DNA of 64,000 nt from Glutamicibacter uratoxydans (GTDB lineage Bacteria; Actinomycetota; Actinomycetes; Actinomycetales; Micrococcaceae): assembly GCF_006539925.1 (NCBI RefSeq), contig NZ_BJNY01000012.1:108442-172441 (forward strand), in the 5' to 3' direction. Each line of letters begins with the position of its first letter. Positions within the stretch are counted from its first letter, which is position 1. The notes below the pieces were generated by a model. The model ran no database searches. It was not told the DNA's origin and was given only the letters and a program-made list of their open reading frames with translations. This document shows, in pieces, positions 1 to 8,504 of the stretch. The translations under genes were made by a program, and so were the position numbers.

Positions 1-255
1 GGTACGTCGCTGATCACTTTCATTATGGGAACGTTGTCGTACGAAAATCGCGTCCTACCAGGAGGGTTTGTTCTTGCCTCTGCAATGGTTGGCTTTTGCT
101 CGTTCGCGTACATTGCGAAAACATCGTGGTTTGATGAGAATCTCGCGAAGTATAGGGAACAGCCATTACCTTGGCGATGGTGGATTCTACCGACGATATT
201 CTTGGTTTCCAGCTTTTTCGGGGCGAGCGTTTACATGCTGTACGTCGTCGGGTAA
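1..255 (+). CDS. C-terminal part of an unknown membrane protein (5' end outside window)
   Basis: The reading frame is open from base 1 (codons ggt acg tcg ...) to a TAA at 253-255, so the ATG at 25 need not be the start and the gene is probably cut by the window edge. About 84 residues are visible. Two hydrophobic segments can be seen, one starting GGFVLASAMVGF and one at the C-terminus around WWILPTIFLVSSFFGASVYM, so the piece is likely a membrane protein ending just outside the last helix. I do not recognise the family. The DNA is visibly AT-richer and less C/G-biased at third codon positions than every later gene, which could mean recent acquisition or a poorly expressed gene. It could also be a chance frame, although the two clean helices argue against that. 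Confidence 0.45.
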   Translation, partial: GTSLITFIMGTLSYENRVLPGGFVLASAMVGFCSFAYIAKTSWFDENLAKYREQPLPWRWWILPTIFLVSSFFGASVYMLYVVG

Positions 256-389
256 ACGAAACTTATCTCACTTGAAGTGGATGGGGAGCTTTTGAATTAG
301 CGTCATTGAAGCGTTGTCCCTGTTCGAACGATTCAACCAACCGTTGTGCTTGCTGGTTTTCGGTGCGTGTTTCGCAAGTGCATGAAAAA

Positions 390-434
390 CTCCCCAAAAG
401 TACTTTTGACTTTTTCGGTCCAACTTTTGGGGAG
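390..434 (-). terminator. Rho-independent terminator of the DUF1461 gene
   Basis: A perfect 12-bp stem (CTCCCCAAAAGT at 390-401, its complement at 423-434) encloses a 21-nt loop. Read on the minus strand the stem is followed by GTTTTTC, a short U-tract. It lies 64 bases past the stop codon of the minus-strand gene ending at 498. Confidence 0.7.
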
Positions 435-457
435 CAGTTCAATACGACCAGGCTCTA

Positions 458-506
458 TTGCTAGGTACTGTTTCTAGTTGTTTGCTAGGTACTGTTTCTA
501 GTTGTT
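458..506. repeat. 24-bp tandem duplication across the end of the DUF1461 gene
   Basis: Two head-to-tail copies of a 24-bp unit lie at 458-481 and 482-505. The core of each is CTAGGTACTGTTTCTAGTTG, and one more matching base extends the repeat. The right-hand copy carries the stop codon (498-500, read on the minus strand) and the last codons of the gene; the left-hand copy lies wholly in the 3' untranslated part. The unit is eight codons long, so the duplication did not change the frame. Confidence 0.8.
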
Positions 507-1847
507 GATCCCGAACACCCGGGCTTCTTGACGCAGCCGGGCGGCTTCGCGGCGGCGGCCAGTGGGCCAGCAGGTGATCAGCACAATGATGATGGTCAGG
601 ACGATCAGTCCTGCAATGGCCAGCGCTGAATCCATCCAGAACTGTTCCGGGTACAACCGGATCAAGGTGTCTTTGACGCTAAAGGTCCAGGTTCCCTCAG
701 AGAAGAACAATGCGTGGAAGCCGCTGAAGAAGCGCTCCCACCCGGTCAGCGCCGCCACCGTCAGCAGCGCAATCAAACCAAGGCTGACCAGGGCGCCGGA
801 GAACAGCGCCCTGCGCACGCCGCCGGCGTAGCGCTTGGCCAAGTACCAGATACCGATGATGAAGATGACCGCCAACACCAGTCCAAGGACGTAGGCGAAG
901 CCGATCAGGTTCTTTACGTCGACCATGTGCTGGACTTCGCCAGCGGTAAACAGCTGGGAACCGTTGGGCAAGACCAGTCCCGAAAGGTACTCAGGACCTG
1001 CAAAGTTGTTCAGGTAGTCAACCCCATAGCTGCCATAGGTCAGGCGTTCCTGGGCGCTGAATCCAAACATGTCTGCAGGGAAGCCGGCACGGGCATAGGA
1101 GAAGGCAAGGAACCCAGGGGTGGCGACCAGGCGGATTGCTGCAATCAAGGTGAGCACCGGGAAAATGATCGCCACGAGAATCTGCATGGGGCGTGCCAGC
1201 GCAGGCTTGGAGTTCAGCGCGCGGTCGCGGGCAACACGGCGCTTCATCGCAGCCTCTGAAGGAGCTTCGCTGGAGCCGTGGTTTCCCAAGACCCGCGAAC
1301 GAGCCTCCGCCACCGCCGCTGCGGTAGTCGAATTCACTTCATCTTTCGACTGTGCGGAAGCTGGCTGCGGCACCGAAGCTTTGGGCGCAGGCATCTTCTG
1401 CGCAGCTGCCGGCTCCGCTTTCGGCTGCACGGTGGTAGGCGCAGGCGCCGCGACGGCGGCAGGCTTCTGCACTTCGGTCTTGGCCTCGGGCTTCGGCTGC
1501 GGCTTAGGCTGTTCTTGGGCATCGACTTCATGCGGAAGCTTGATCGCGCGGATCACGTCTTCAATTGACTCCTCCGGCTCGCTGGCCCGTGGCAGCACAG
1601 TAGTCTTCTCCGGCTGAGCGGCCGCGGCTTGCTGCACTGGCTTCTGGGCAGGACCACGATTGAAGGCAGCCTGGATGTCGGCTTTGCGTTCAGCGTCGGC
1701 CTTGGCCGCCGCTTCCGCCTGGGCCTGGATCTTATGTGCTTCAAGGCGTGCAGCCAGCTCTTCAGCCTTCTGGCTCAGCGAGGCCTTGGGCATCTGCGCA
1801 GCCGCGGCTTCCGAAGTCCCGTTGGGGTCCTTTGCAGCATCAGCCAT
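498..1847 (-). CDS. DUF1461 / TIGR01906 family integral membrane protein with long Ala/Pro/Lys-rich N-terminal tail
   Basis: The 449-residue product has two parts. Residues 1 to about 220 are hydrophilic and low-complexity, rich in Ala, Pro, Lys and Glu with PKPEAK-like stretches, and predicted cytosolic. Residues about 222-449 carry four membrane helices and the family's diagnostic stretch with FHALFFSEGTWTFSVKDTL followed by IRLYPEQFW. The function of TIGR01906/DUF1461 proteins is unknown. The start is an ATG at 1847 with AGGAGGAC upstream. A hairpin terminator follows at 390-434. The gene stands alone. The low-complexity tail resembles those of the DUF5719 and FtsB-like proteins in this window in composition, not in sequence. 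Family call is from recalled motifs, not a search. Confidence 0.8.
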   Translation of the reverse strand: MADAAKDPNGTSEAAAAQMPKASLSQKAEELAARLEAHKIQAQAEAAAKADAERKADIQAAFNRGPAQKPVQQAAAAQPEKTTVLPRASEPEESIEDVIRAIKLPHEVDAQEQPKPQPKPEAKTEVQKPAAVAAPAPTTVQPKAEPAAAQKMPAPKASVPQPASAQSKDEVNSTTAAAVAEARSRVLGNHGSSEAPSEAAMKRRVARDRALNSKPALARPMQILVAIIFPVLTLIAAIRLVATPGFLAFSYARAGFPADMFGFSAQERLTYGSYGVDYLNNFAGPEYLSGLVLPNGSQLFTAGEVQHMVDVKNLIGFAYVLGLVLAVIFIIGIWYLAKRYAGGVRRALFSGALVSLGLIALLTVAALTGWERFFSGFHALFFSEGTWTFSVKDTLIRLYPEQFWMDSALAIAGLIVLTIIIVLITCWPTGRRREAARLRQEARVFGINN

Positions 1848-2004
1848 GAGGGGTCCTCCTGCTTATTGCACGATCATGTGATGAGTTTTTGGGGTTGCGA
1901 GACGAGCGCATAGCAAGGCTCCGCGATTTCAGCATAACCAGCAACCTGTCCCGCGGCATGGATAGCCACACCACAATGCATGGGCTGATGAAGGGATCTA
2001 GAAA

Positions 2005-2403
2005 TTACCGCTGTTCATCAGGGGAATCATCGGGCAGGACCGAGAGCCGAACCCTGCCGTCCAGGCGCGGACCGCGCACCTGATGGACTGCCGGGGTCTC
2101 GTCACCCGGGCCGGCGGCATGCCTTGCGGTTCGGGTGCTCCGCCGTGGTTCGCGCACAGCGTCGACCAGGGCGTTCAGCTCATCTTCGGGTTCGAGCACA
2201 TCTGGGATGGTTCCGCGGATCAGGCTCCAGCCGCTGGGAACTGTCAGCCGGTTTGCGTGGCGGGCGCACAGGTCGTAGCAGTGCGGTTCCGGGTAGGTCG
2301 CCAGCGGCCCCAGCACTGCGGTTGAATCCGCGTACACGTAGGTGAGGGTAGCGCGTGCCGTCTCACGACAGGCCGGGCGGGAGCAAAGACGAAGACCTTC
2401 CAC
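2005..2403 (-). CDS. DUF3499 family protein (Rv3258c-like)
   Basis: A 132-residue protein whose first 65 residues match the actinobacterial DUF3499 signature: LRLCSRPACRETA, then TLTYVYADSTAVLGPLATY, then a CYDLCARHANRLTVPSGW block. Cysteines 7, 12, 42 and 46 form a CX4C...CX3C pattern with a nearby His that could bind zinc (inference). The last 65 residues are charged, Arg-rich and probably disordered. The role is unknown. The start is GTG at 2403. A hexamer TAGACT (2410-2415, minus strand) sits six bases before it, so translation is probably leaderless. It is divergent from the Zincin_1-like gene at 2470, the same pairing as Rv3258c/Rv3259 in mycobacteria. Confidence 0.85.
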   Translation of the reverse strand: MEGLRLCSRPACRETARATLTYVYADSTAVLGPLATYPEPHCYDLCARHANRLTVPSGWSLIRGTIPDVLEPEDELNALVDAVREPRRSTRTARHAAGPGDETPAVHQVRGPRLDGRVRLSVLPDDSPDEQR

Positions 2404-2409
2404 GCTCCA

Positions 2410-2415
2410 AGTCTA
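2410..2415 (-). promoter_or_regulatory. -10 box of a leaderless promoter (DUF3499 gene)
   Basis: TAGACT on the minus strand with exactly six bases to the GTG at 2403, which puts the transcription start on or next to the start codon. No clear -35 box. Confidence 0.55.
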
Positions 2416-2457
2416 CTTCCTCGCCCGGTGTTTCAGCGGTAATGCCCGCTCCAGCGG

Positions 2458-2463
2458 TAGTGT
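2458..2463 (+). promoter_or_regulatory. -10 box of a leaderless promoter (Zincin_1-like gene)
   Basis: TAGTGT with a six-base spacer (TGGAGC) to the ATG at 2470. The divergent DUF3499 promoter has the same TGGAGC spacer. Confidence 0.55.
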
Positions 2464-2469
2464 TGGAGC

Positions 2470-2928
2470 ATGTTCGAGAAACTGCCTGATCAGCCCAGTG
2501 CAGGGCGGCGCGGCCGGCATGGCCGGGGACGGCGCGGGCCGCTGGTGCCGATGCACCTGCCGGGCTACCGCTCGCGGCCGGAGCGCTTCGACGACGCGGT
2601 CATGGCCAGCGCCCAGCGCCTGGCGCAGCGCTGGGAATCGCGCATGGTGCTCATCGACTTCCGCATCCTTCCGGTGCCCAGCGACAAGCTTCTGGACATG
2701 GCCCAGGCGGCCGGCGACAGGGTGCCGCTGTCTTCTTCACGTTCCGCAACCGCCAGCCGGCGGGCCAGGGTGAGCATCTACCGCCTGCCGCTGGAGCAGA
2801 TTGCCTCATCCCCGGTGGAGCTGGTGGATCTGGTGCACCAGTGCATTGTGCATGAGGTCTCTGAGCTGTGGATGATTCCGGTGCATGAGATCGATCCAGA
2901 GTATTTCCCGGAGGACCCGGATTTCTAG
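2470..2928 (+). CDS. Zincin_1 (metallopeptidase) family protein with degenerate zinc site (Rv3259-like)
   Basis: The 152-residue protein has the N-terminal signature of the actinobacterial metallopeptidase family (RHGRGRRGPL, PGYRSR, RFDDAVMASAQRLAQRW) and aligns end to end with that family as I recall it. The catalytic end is altered: where family members with activity carry HEXXH, this one reads VHQCIVHEVSELWMIPVHEI, so the second zinc-binding His is Glu. Either the protein no longer hydrolyses peptides or it binds metal differently using the later His. The ATG at 2470 is preceded by a TAGTGT box, so it is probably leaderless. It is divergent from the DUF3499 gene and convergent with the DUF5719 gene. 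Confidence 0.75.
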   Translation: MFEKLPDQPSAGRRGRHGRGRRGPLVPMHLPGYRSRPERFDDAVMASAQRLAQRWESRMVLIDFRILPVPSDKLLDMAQAAGDRVPLSSSRSATASRRARVSIYRLPLEQIASSPVELVDLVHQCIVHEVSELWMIPVHEIDPEYFPEDPDF

Positions 2929-2937
2929 CCGTTAAAC

Positions 2938-2971
2938 GGTCGAGGGCAGCGCGGATGCGCTGCCCTCGACC
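2938..2971. terminator. Bidirectional terminator between convergent genes
   Basis: A perfect 15-bp stem (first arm 2938-2952, second arm 2957-2971) with loop GGAT. It is followed on the plus strand by TCTGTTTTC. It serves the plus-strand gene ending at 2928 and probably also the minus-strand gene ending at 2989. Confidence 0.85.
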
Positions 2972-2988
2972 TCTGTTTTCGGCAGTTC

Positions 2989-4974
2989 TCAGCCACCGAC
3001 GTTGACGACGATGCCGTCGCGGCCGACATTCGCCTGCGGCATGCCGGCCCAGGCGATCGACTGCTCCGAGCCGAGGATGACCTGCCCGATGTACGCGTTG
3101 GCATCCGAGGAGAAGATCACCGCTTGGGCATCCTCGCTGGCGTCGCGCGGGTCGAAGACCAGGCTCTGCCCCGCCTTGACGTTCAGCTTCTGCGATTTCT
3201 GCAGCTTCCCGTCCTTGGACACGACGACTGCGTCGATCGACGAGTCGGCTGCCGGTGCGGCGATGACGAACTTGCCGGTGCCGTTGGCGGACAGCGGCAT
3301 CACCTGGTTACCGGCCAGCGCCGCGGCGCTGGCCGCCCATGCGGTATCCGTCGGGTCCTTGGGGTTGGAGCCGCGCACCATGCGCACCGCGGCGGTCACC
3401 GGGGCGTCAGCCTCCACCACGATCGAATAGTATCCGGCCGCCAGCTGGTCCAGGTTCACGACGGACGTGGCGTTGGAGGCGGCAGCCAGGTTCGATTCGA
3501 AGCTTGCGGCGACTTCGCCGTCGGTGCCCAGCACCTTGACCTTGTAGCCGGCGCCCTGCGAGCCGGTGGCCGCGACGTGAAGCTGCGGAACCAGCGACTT
3601 GTCTGCGTCCGCGAGCTTCTTCGCGTTGTCCTTGTTGTCGATCCACACGCCCGGAATCACCTGGGTGTTGGACGCCGAGGCATTCGGCGCAACCAGCTCG
3701 ACGCCCGATGGCGTCAGCCCGCGCAGCGCCGCCTGCTGCACATAGGCGCTGACCTTGCCACCGGTGCTGGTCACGGTGGCAGCTACCGAGTCCAGGTTCT
3801 GGGCGTAGCCGCCGAGCACGATGGCGCGCTGCTGGCCCGGGGCGATCACAATGTTCTGCAGCGTGGAGGTGTCGACCAGCCCTTCTGGGCCGCGCAGGTC
3901 GATGGCCACCTGCGCGGAGGTGCTGGTTGGGTTGCTCAGGTGCAGCACCGAGGTGGACCCGGTGGTGGTCTGCAGCCCGGTGAAGCGCCAGTTCGCTGCT
4001 GGGGCCTGGCAGGTCGCAGCGGCCAAGCCGGCCAGGTCGCCGTCCTTGGCCTGGAAGCTGCGCAGGCTGCTGCCGATGGACGGCAGGCCGCCCAGCGGCT
4101 GCACCGTGTACAGCTGCTGCGCATTGGCGTTGTTGGAGGTGCTGACCTTGGCGGTGCGTCCGGTCAGCCCCTGGTCGTCGGCGCTGCGCACCTGGGCCGC
4201 GTCCTCGTCGCTGATCCTGTCGGTCAGCGACTTGTTCACGGTGCCGTCCACGTTCGAGATGCTGGATCCGGGCAGGCGCTTGGCCAGGTCTGACACCACG
4301 GCGCTGCGCAGGTTGCTGGAGACGTCCTTGGCGCCCGGCGCGAACTGCGGGTCGGTGCCGTCGACGCCCTTGAGCAGTGCCGGAGTGGCGGCGCAGACGC
4401 TGATGGCATCTCCTGCGGGCAGGCTGGTGACGCCTGCCGGCATTGCAATGGGGTTGGCCGCCGGTGCCAGCAGGGAACCTGCGGTGATCAATCCAGCGGA
4501 TGCCACGACGGCGGCCAGGCTGAGCAGCACTGCGCCGGTCTTCTTGCGTCCCGGAGAATGCTCCGCCTCGCGCACGGCGGCCGCCCGGGCCTTGTCCAGC
4601 TTCTGCCGGCGCTTGCTCGCGGTGGGGTTATCTTCTTCCCCCGCAGGCTTGCGCTCCGGCTGTTGTGCTTCAGGCTTCTTGGCTGGTGCGGGCTTCTCGG
4701 CTGGTTCAGGCTGCTTGGCCTGTTCCTGCTCGACAGCCGGCGCAGCATCCTTGGCAGGTGCGGTCTTCTGGGCCGCTTCGGCCTGGATATTTTCAGCCTG
4801 ACTCTTGTCCTGCTGGTCCTTGTCCGCCTGATCCTTTGCCTGGTTGGCAGGCACCGGTTCCGGAGTCGTGTCCCCTGCCGGCTTCGGAGCGGGCTTGTCG
4901 GATGCCGGCTTCGGAGCGGGCAGCGGAGGCTGTGCGGAAGAATCCTGATCGTTCACGTTCAACTCGTCACTCAC
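2989..4974 (-). CDS. DUF5719 family secreted/membrane-anchored protein
   Basis: A 661-residue protein. Residues 1-145 are a cytosolic tail rich in Pro, Ala, Lys, Glu and Gln. One membrane helix follows (around 148-170, GAVLLSLAAVVASAGLITAG). The remaining roughly 490 residues are Ser/Thr/Gly/Val-rich and would lie outside the cell, with repeated beta-strand-like segments. This is the layout of DUF5719 proteins, which in Actinobacteria are encoded directly after a membrane glycosyltransferase, as here. Its GTG start shares one base with the TAG stop of the glycosyltransferase gene (TAGTG at 4972-4976), which indicates translational coupling. Function is unknown; context suggests surface glycan assembly or export (inference). 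Confidence 0.8.
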   Translation of the reverse strand: MSDELNVNDQDSSAQPPLPAPKPASDKPAPKPAGDTTPEPVPANQAKDQADKDQQDKSQAENIQAEAAQKTAPAKDAAPAVEQEQAKQPEPAEKPAPAKKPEAQQPERKPAGEEDNPTASKRRQKLDKARAAAVREAEHSPGRKKTGAVLLSLAAVVASAGLITAGSLLAPAANPIAMPAGVTSLPAGDAISVCAATPALLKGVDGTDPQFAPGAKDVSSNLRSAVVSDLAKRLPGSSISNVDGTVNKSLTDRISDEDAAQVRSADDQGLTGRTAKVSTSNNANAQQLYTVQPLGGLPSIGSSLRSFQAKDGDLAGLAAATCQAPAANWRFTGLQTTTGSTSVLHLSNPTSTSAQVAIDLRGPEGLVDTSTLQNIVIAPGQQRAIVLGGYAQNLDSVAATVTSTGGKVSAYVQQAALRGLTPSGVELVAPNASASNTQVIPGVWIDNKDNAKKLADADKSLVPQLHVAATGSQGAGYKVKVLGTDGEVAASFESNLAAASNATSVVNLDQLAAGYYSIVVEADAPVTAAVRMVRGSNPKDPTDTAWAASAAALAGNQVMPLSANGTGKFVIAAPAADSSIDAVVVSKDGKLQKSQKLNVKAGQSLVFDPRDASEDAQAVIFSSDANAYIGQVILGSEQSIAWAGMPQANVGRDGIVVNVGG

Positions 4975-7900
4975 TAGTTCTTCTCCTGCCCTGGCTCGTC
5001 GTCGGTGAATCTGTCGCTGCCCTTGGGCTCAAGGTTTTCGCGCAGCGCCGAGGCGCGCTCGCGCGCTTCGCGGCGGCTGAGCGGGTGGTCGGTCTGGGCA
5101 ACCATGCCGGTGACCGGCTCGGCGGCCGCAAGCACGGCCTCCCCGTCGGCCACTGGCTGGGCGCCGTGCTGTTCTTCGCGCACCTTGTAGCTGTCATTGC
5201 GGTAGTTCGCGAAGCGGCGCGAACTTGGCACCGGAATCGCCAGCAGCACGGTGACCAGCAGCAGCACCGAGGAAATCACGAGCATCGGCATGGCCATCGG
5301 CTCGCGGTGCACCAGGCTCAGCGTCCCGCCAGAGGCCGGAACTTCATAGGCCTGGGCCCACTGGTTCTTCGAGTCCACCGGGTAGCCGACGCTGCGCAGG
5401 GATTCGGAGCCCAGGTAGGCGCGCAGCTTGGGATCCGCCGCGGTGGCAAGCACCAGGGTCCGAGGCGAATCAGCGGCGGGAATTTCCACGTCCTGGATCG
5501 CCGCCCGGCTGCTTTCAAGCACGGTGACCGAGCCGTCCGCGTTGACCAGGCGGGCAAAGCCGGCGCCCTGGTTGGCTTCGGTGCTCTGGTAGTCCACGCG
5601 CCACAGCCAGCCGCTGTCGGTCTGGCCCACGGAGGCCAAGCCGGTGGCGGCGTCAAGCACGCGCACGGTGGAGGACACCGCTTCGCCGCCGACGTTGAGC
5701 ACCACATAGCCGATGCCCAGGTCGCGCAGCTGTTCGCGGGCATCGAGTCCCGATTCGGAGAGCAGCATTGCCACCACTTGGCGCTGCACGTTTTCAGCCG
5801 CGGCCGAGTCGTTGCGCTTCGGGTCCAGCAGCGGTCCGGTCAACTGGGCCACCTGCGAATAGCGGCTGAGCGTATCTACGGTCTCGCCGTTGCCGGCAAC
5901 GATCCGGCTGTCCACCTCGCCGGAGGCGCGCGGGGTCAGCACCAGGGTGCGCTCATGGATCTCCGAGCGGCCGGCATCCGCCGCCGTGGCGGGGATGGTG
6001 CGCTGGTTCGACGGGTGCACCTGCAGCGGAGCCGCCAGCACAGCGAGCTTGCCCTCGGGGTTCTCACTGTTGAGCTGGGCGGCCAAGCCAATGGCACCGC
6101 TGGCGATAATCACCACCGCCGACAGGCCTGCCATCACTGCCAGCAGGCCCCTGCTGGCTGGGCGGCGCACGGTGCGCGGCAGCTGCTCGTGGCGCAGTGC
6201 GGCGCAGGCGTTGGCCGCAGCGGCAATCAGCGCGAACATGGCGAAGGAGACGAACGGCCCGGTATAGGCGCTGACGGTGGTGTGCGAGTCAAGACCCACA
6301 GGGATGAACCCGACGGCCCAGCCTCCGGCCAGCGACAGCGCCGCGGCCCAAACCAGCCGGCGCGAGTTGCGGCGCATGGACCCATCGGTGCTTGCCGAGG
6401 CGCCGATGGCGCCGGCCAGTGCCAGCAGCACGATCGGGGCGCCGACCAGCAGCGCCGCCACCAGAGCCCACGGGCCCTGCGGCAGGAATCCGAAGCCCAG
6501 CGGCGCGGCGGCCGCGTCGAATTCTTCAGGGAAGCCAAGCGCCATCTGCCACAGCGGGGCCGGGTTGAAGGCGGTGGCAGCACCGGGTTCGGTGAACAGC
6601 AACCGCGGGTTGGACAGCGCCGCGATCAGCAACGGCAGGTTCCAAACCACTGCAGGCAGCGGCACCCACCACAGGGTTTTGGCCCGCAGCGGCGAGAAGG
6701 CTGCAAGAAGGTAGATGGCAAGCACTGCCAAGAGGAAGAAGGCCATGGAGCCGGCAGACACGATCCACAGGATCAACGCCGCGCAGGCAGATGCAGTCCA
6801 CGCGGTGCGGTTGGCCTGGACGGCGGTCGGTGGCAGCTTGCCCTCAACCGGCACGCTGGTGCCCATGGCGCGCAGCACCGCAAGGAACAGCAGCGGGGCC
6901 ATGATGTGCACCAGCACCGAACCGACTCGGCCGGTAGCCAGAGAAGAGACCAGCGACGGCGAGAACGCGCACACCAGGGCCGCGATGAAGCGCACGGCAC
7001 GCGAGCGGCTGACCACGCCGATCCCCCACCAGGCACTCAGTGCGGCCAGCGGCATGGCGGCGTAAAACATGTACACCGCTGCGTCGTTGGCGTGGTTGAA
7101 GCTGAGCGCAGAGTAGATCCAGAACAGCGAGTCGGTATTGTCCGCGGGCGCGCTCAAGCCGGTGGAGACGCTCTGCCACCAGGACAGCGCGTTGGCTCCG
7201 ATCTCTGTCATGGTGGTGGAGAACGGACGGGCTGCGCCCCCGGACAGCGCGCTCGCGCCGAACAGCGAACGCCACGCCACCATTGACACGCCTGTGGAAA
7301 TGATCAGGGCGAGCAGCAGCGAGAACACCGCGGTGGTACGCGGCGGCCTGGCGATGCGCACAAAGTCGGAGAAGTTGTCGCCGCTTGGCTCCACTGCCCC
7401 GTCCGAGCCGCTGCCATCGCCGAAGACGCGGGAGTCTTCGCGGCCGGTATCGAGGTTGCGGCGGTATTCGCGCACCTGGGAGCCGCTGGCCATGAGCTTG
7501 CGCACCTGGCGGCGCGGAACGTTGCGGATGTCCCTGACATTGCGCCGCGAGGCCCCGAGCTTCACCGTCGAGAACAGTCCGCGCAGCGTGGAGCCCAGGT
7601 AGCTGAACCCGTGTCCCGGATCCTTGGCCAGCAGGGCCGTGAGGAAATGGCCGATTCCGCCGAGCAGGATGCCCACCCACAGGAAGGGCAGGCCCAGCGG
7701 GGAGGCAAACTTCAGGCGCTGGAATACTTCGGAGCGCTTGGCTTCCCGCGGTCCTGCCAGCGCTTCGACGACCTCAACCTGGTGGTACATCTTCGCTTCC
7801 GGCACGACCACCACACGGTAGCCGGCCAGGCGGTTGCGCCAGCACAGGTCCACGTCGTCGCCGCGGCCGGGAATCGCCTGGTCGAATCCGCCGAGGTATT

Positions 7901-8504
7901 CGAAGACCTCGCGGCGGATGAACATGCCTGCCGAGGAGACGGCGAAGTAGTCGCTGCGTCCGTCGTATTGCCCCTGGTCGACTTCGTCGGTATCGATCAG
8001 GGTCAGGCGCTGGGCCTTGCGGTCAACGCTCAGGCCAACTTCCACCAGGTGGCGCGGGTTGTCGATATCCAGCAGCTTGCAACCGGCAATGGACACCGAT
8101 TCGGACGCTTCTACGGCACCGGTTAAATGCTCCAGTGCGTCGGGGGCCGGCATGGAGTCGTCGTGGATGATCCACAACCATTCGTCGCGGTCGGCGCGTG
8201 CTTCGGGCAATTGCGAGACTGCCACGTCCACAGACAGGCCCAACGAACCTTCATCAGCGACCAGCAGCGCTGCGTTCGACGGCAGATTTGCCTTGAGTAC
8301 TTCAAGGGATCCATCGGTGGATGATGCATCAACACCGATGTAGCGTTCAACAGGCCGCGACTGGTTGCGCAGCGCGGCCAAGGTACGTGGTAAAAAGTCA
8401 GCGCCATCGTGCGTAGCAACGATGGCGGTGACGTGAATTGGCGGACGAATTAGATTGCTCGTTTCCGTAGACGGCGGCGTTCGCGCTCCGAGAGCCCTCC
8501 CCAA
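4974..8504 (-). CDS. Large polytopic membrane protein with N-terminal family 2 glycosyltransferase domain
   Basis: The product is about 1176 residues. Residues 25-270 form a GT-A family 2 transferase: VTAIVATHDGADFLPRTL at the nucleotide-binding strand, WLWIIHDDSMPAPDAL with the metal-binding acidic pair, and GRGDDVDLCWRNRLAGYRV as the ED-like motif. About twelve membrane helices lie between residues 275 and 830, then a roughly 250-residue extracellular region, then a final helix near residue 1105 and a charged cytosolic tail. Such proteins probably transfer an activated sugar to a lipid or polymer at the membrane; substrate unknown. No ATG or GTG is available: the only common start is TTG at 8504, giving a 55-base overlap with whiB2; an ATT start near 8450 is possible. 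The downstream DUF5719 gene overlaps by one base, so whiB2, this gene and DUF5719 probably form one operon. Confidence 0.85.
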   Translation of the reverse strand: MGRALGARTPPSTETSNLIRPPIHVTAIVATHDGADFLPRTLAALRNQSRPVERYIGVDASSTDGSLEVLKANLPSNAALLVADEGSLGLSVDVAVSQLPEARADRDEWLWIIHDDSMPAPDALEHLTGAVEASESVSIAGCKLLDIDNPRHLVEVGLSVDRKAQRLTLIDTDEVDQGQYDGRSDYFAVSSAGMFIRREVFEYLGGFDQAIPGRGDDVDLCWRNRLAGYRVVVVPEAKMYHQVEVVEALAGPREAKRSEVFQRLKFASPLGLPFLWVGILLGGIGHFLTALLAKDPGHGFSYLGSTLRGLFSTVKLGASRRNVRDIRNVPRRQVRKLMASGSQVREYRRNLDTGREDSRVFGDGSGSDGAVEPSGDNFSDFVRIARPPRTTAVFSLLLALIISTGVSMVAWRSLFGASALSGGAARPFSTTMTEIGANALSWWQSVSTGLSAPADNTDSLFWIYSALSFNHANDAAVYMFYAAMPLAALSAWWGIGVVSRSRAVRFIAALVCAFSPSLVSSLATGRVGSVLVHIMAPLLFLAVLRAMGTSVPVEGKLPPTAVQANRTAWTASACAALILWIVSAGSMAFFLLAVLAIYLLAAFSPLRAKTLWWVPLPAVVWNLPLLIAALSNPRLLFTEPGAATAFNPAPLWQMALGFPEEFDAAAAPLGFGFLPQGPWALVAALLVGAPIVLLALAGAIGASASTDGSMRRNSRRLVWAAALSLAGGWAVGFIPVGLDSHTTVSAYTGPFVSFAMFALIAAAANACAALRHEQLPRTVRRPASRGLLAVMAGLSAVVIIASGAIGLAAQLNSENPEGKLAVLAAPLQVHPSNQRTIPATAADAGRSEIHERTLVLTPRASGEVDSRIVAGNGETVDTLSRYSQVAQLTGPLLDPKRNDSAAAENVQRQVVAMLLSESGLDAREQLRDLGIGYVVLNVGGEAVSSTVRVLDAATGLASVGQTDSGWLWRVDYQSTEANQGAGFARLVNADGSVTVLESSRAAIQDVEIPAADSPRTLVLATAADPKLRAYLGSESLRSVGYPVDSKNQWAQAYEVPASGGTLSLVHREPMAMPMLVISSVLLLVTVLLAIPVPSSRRFANYRNDSYKVREEQHGAQPVADGEAVLAAAEPVTGMVAQTDHPLSRREARERASALRENLEPKGSDRFTDDEPGQEKN

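Noticed and set aside
4665..7286. 873-residue plus-strand ORF across the DUF5719 and glycosyltransferase genes
   Set aside because: It is antisense to two recognisable genes. Its translation is rich in Arg, Gly, Gln and His with no domain, as expected of a GC-rich shadow frame.
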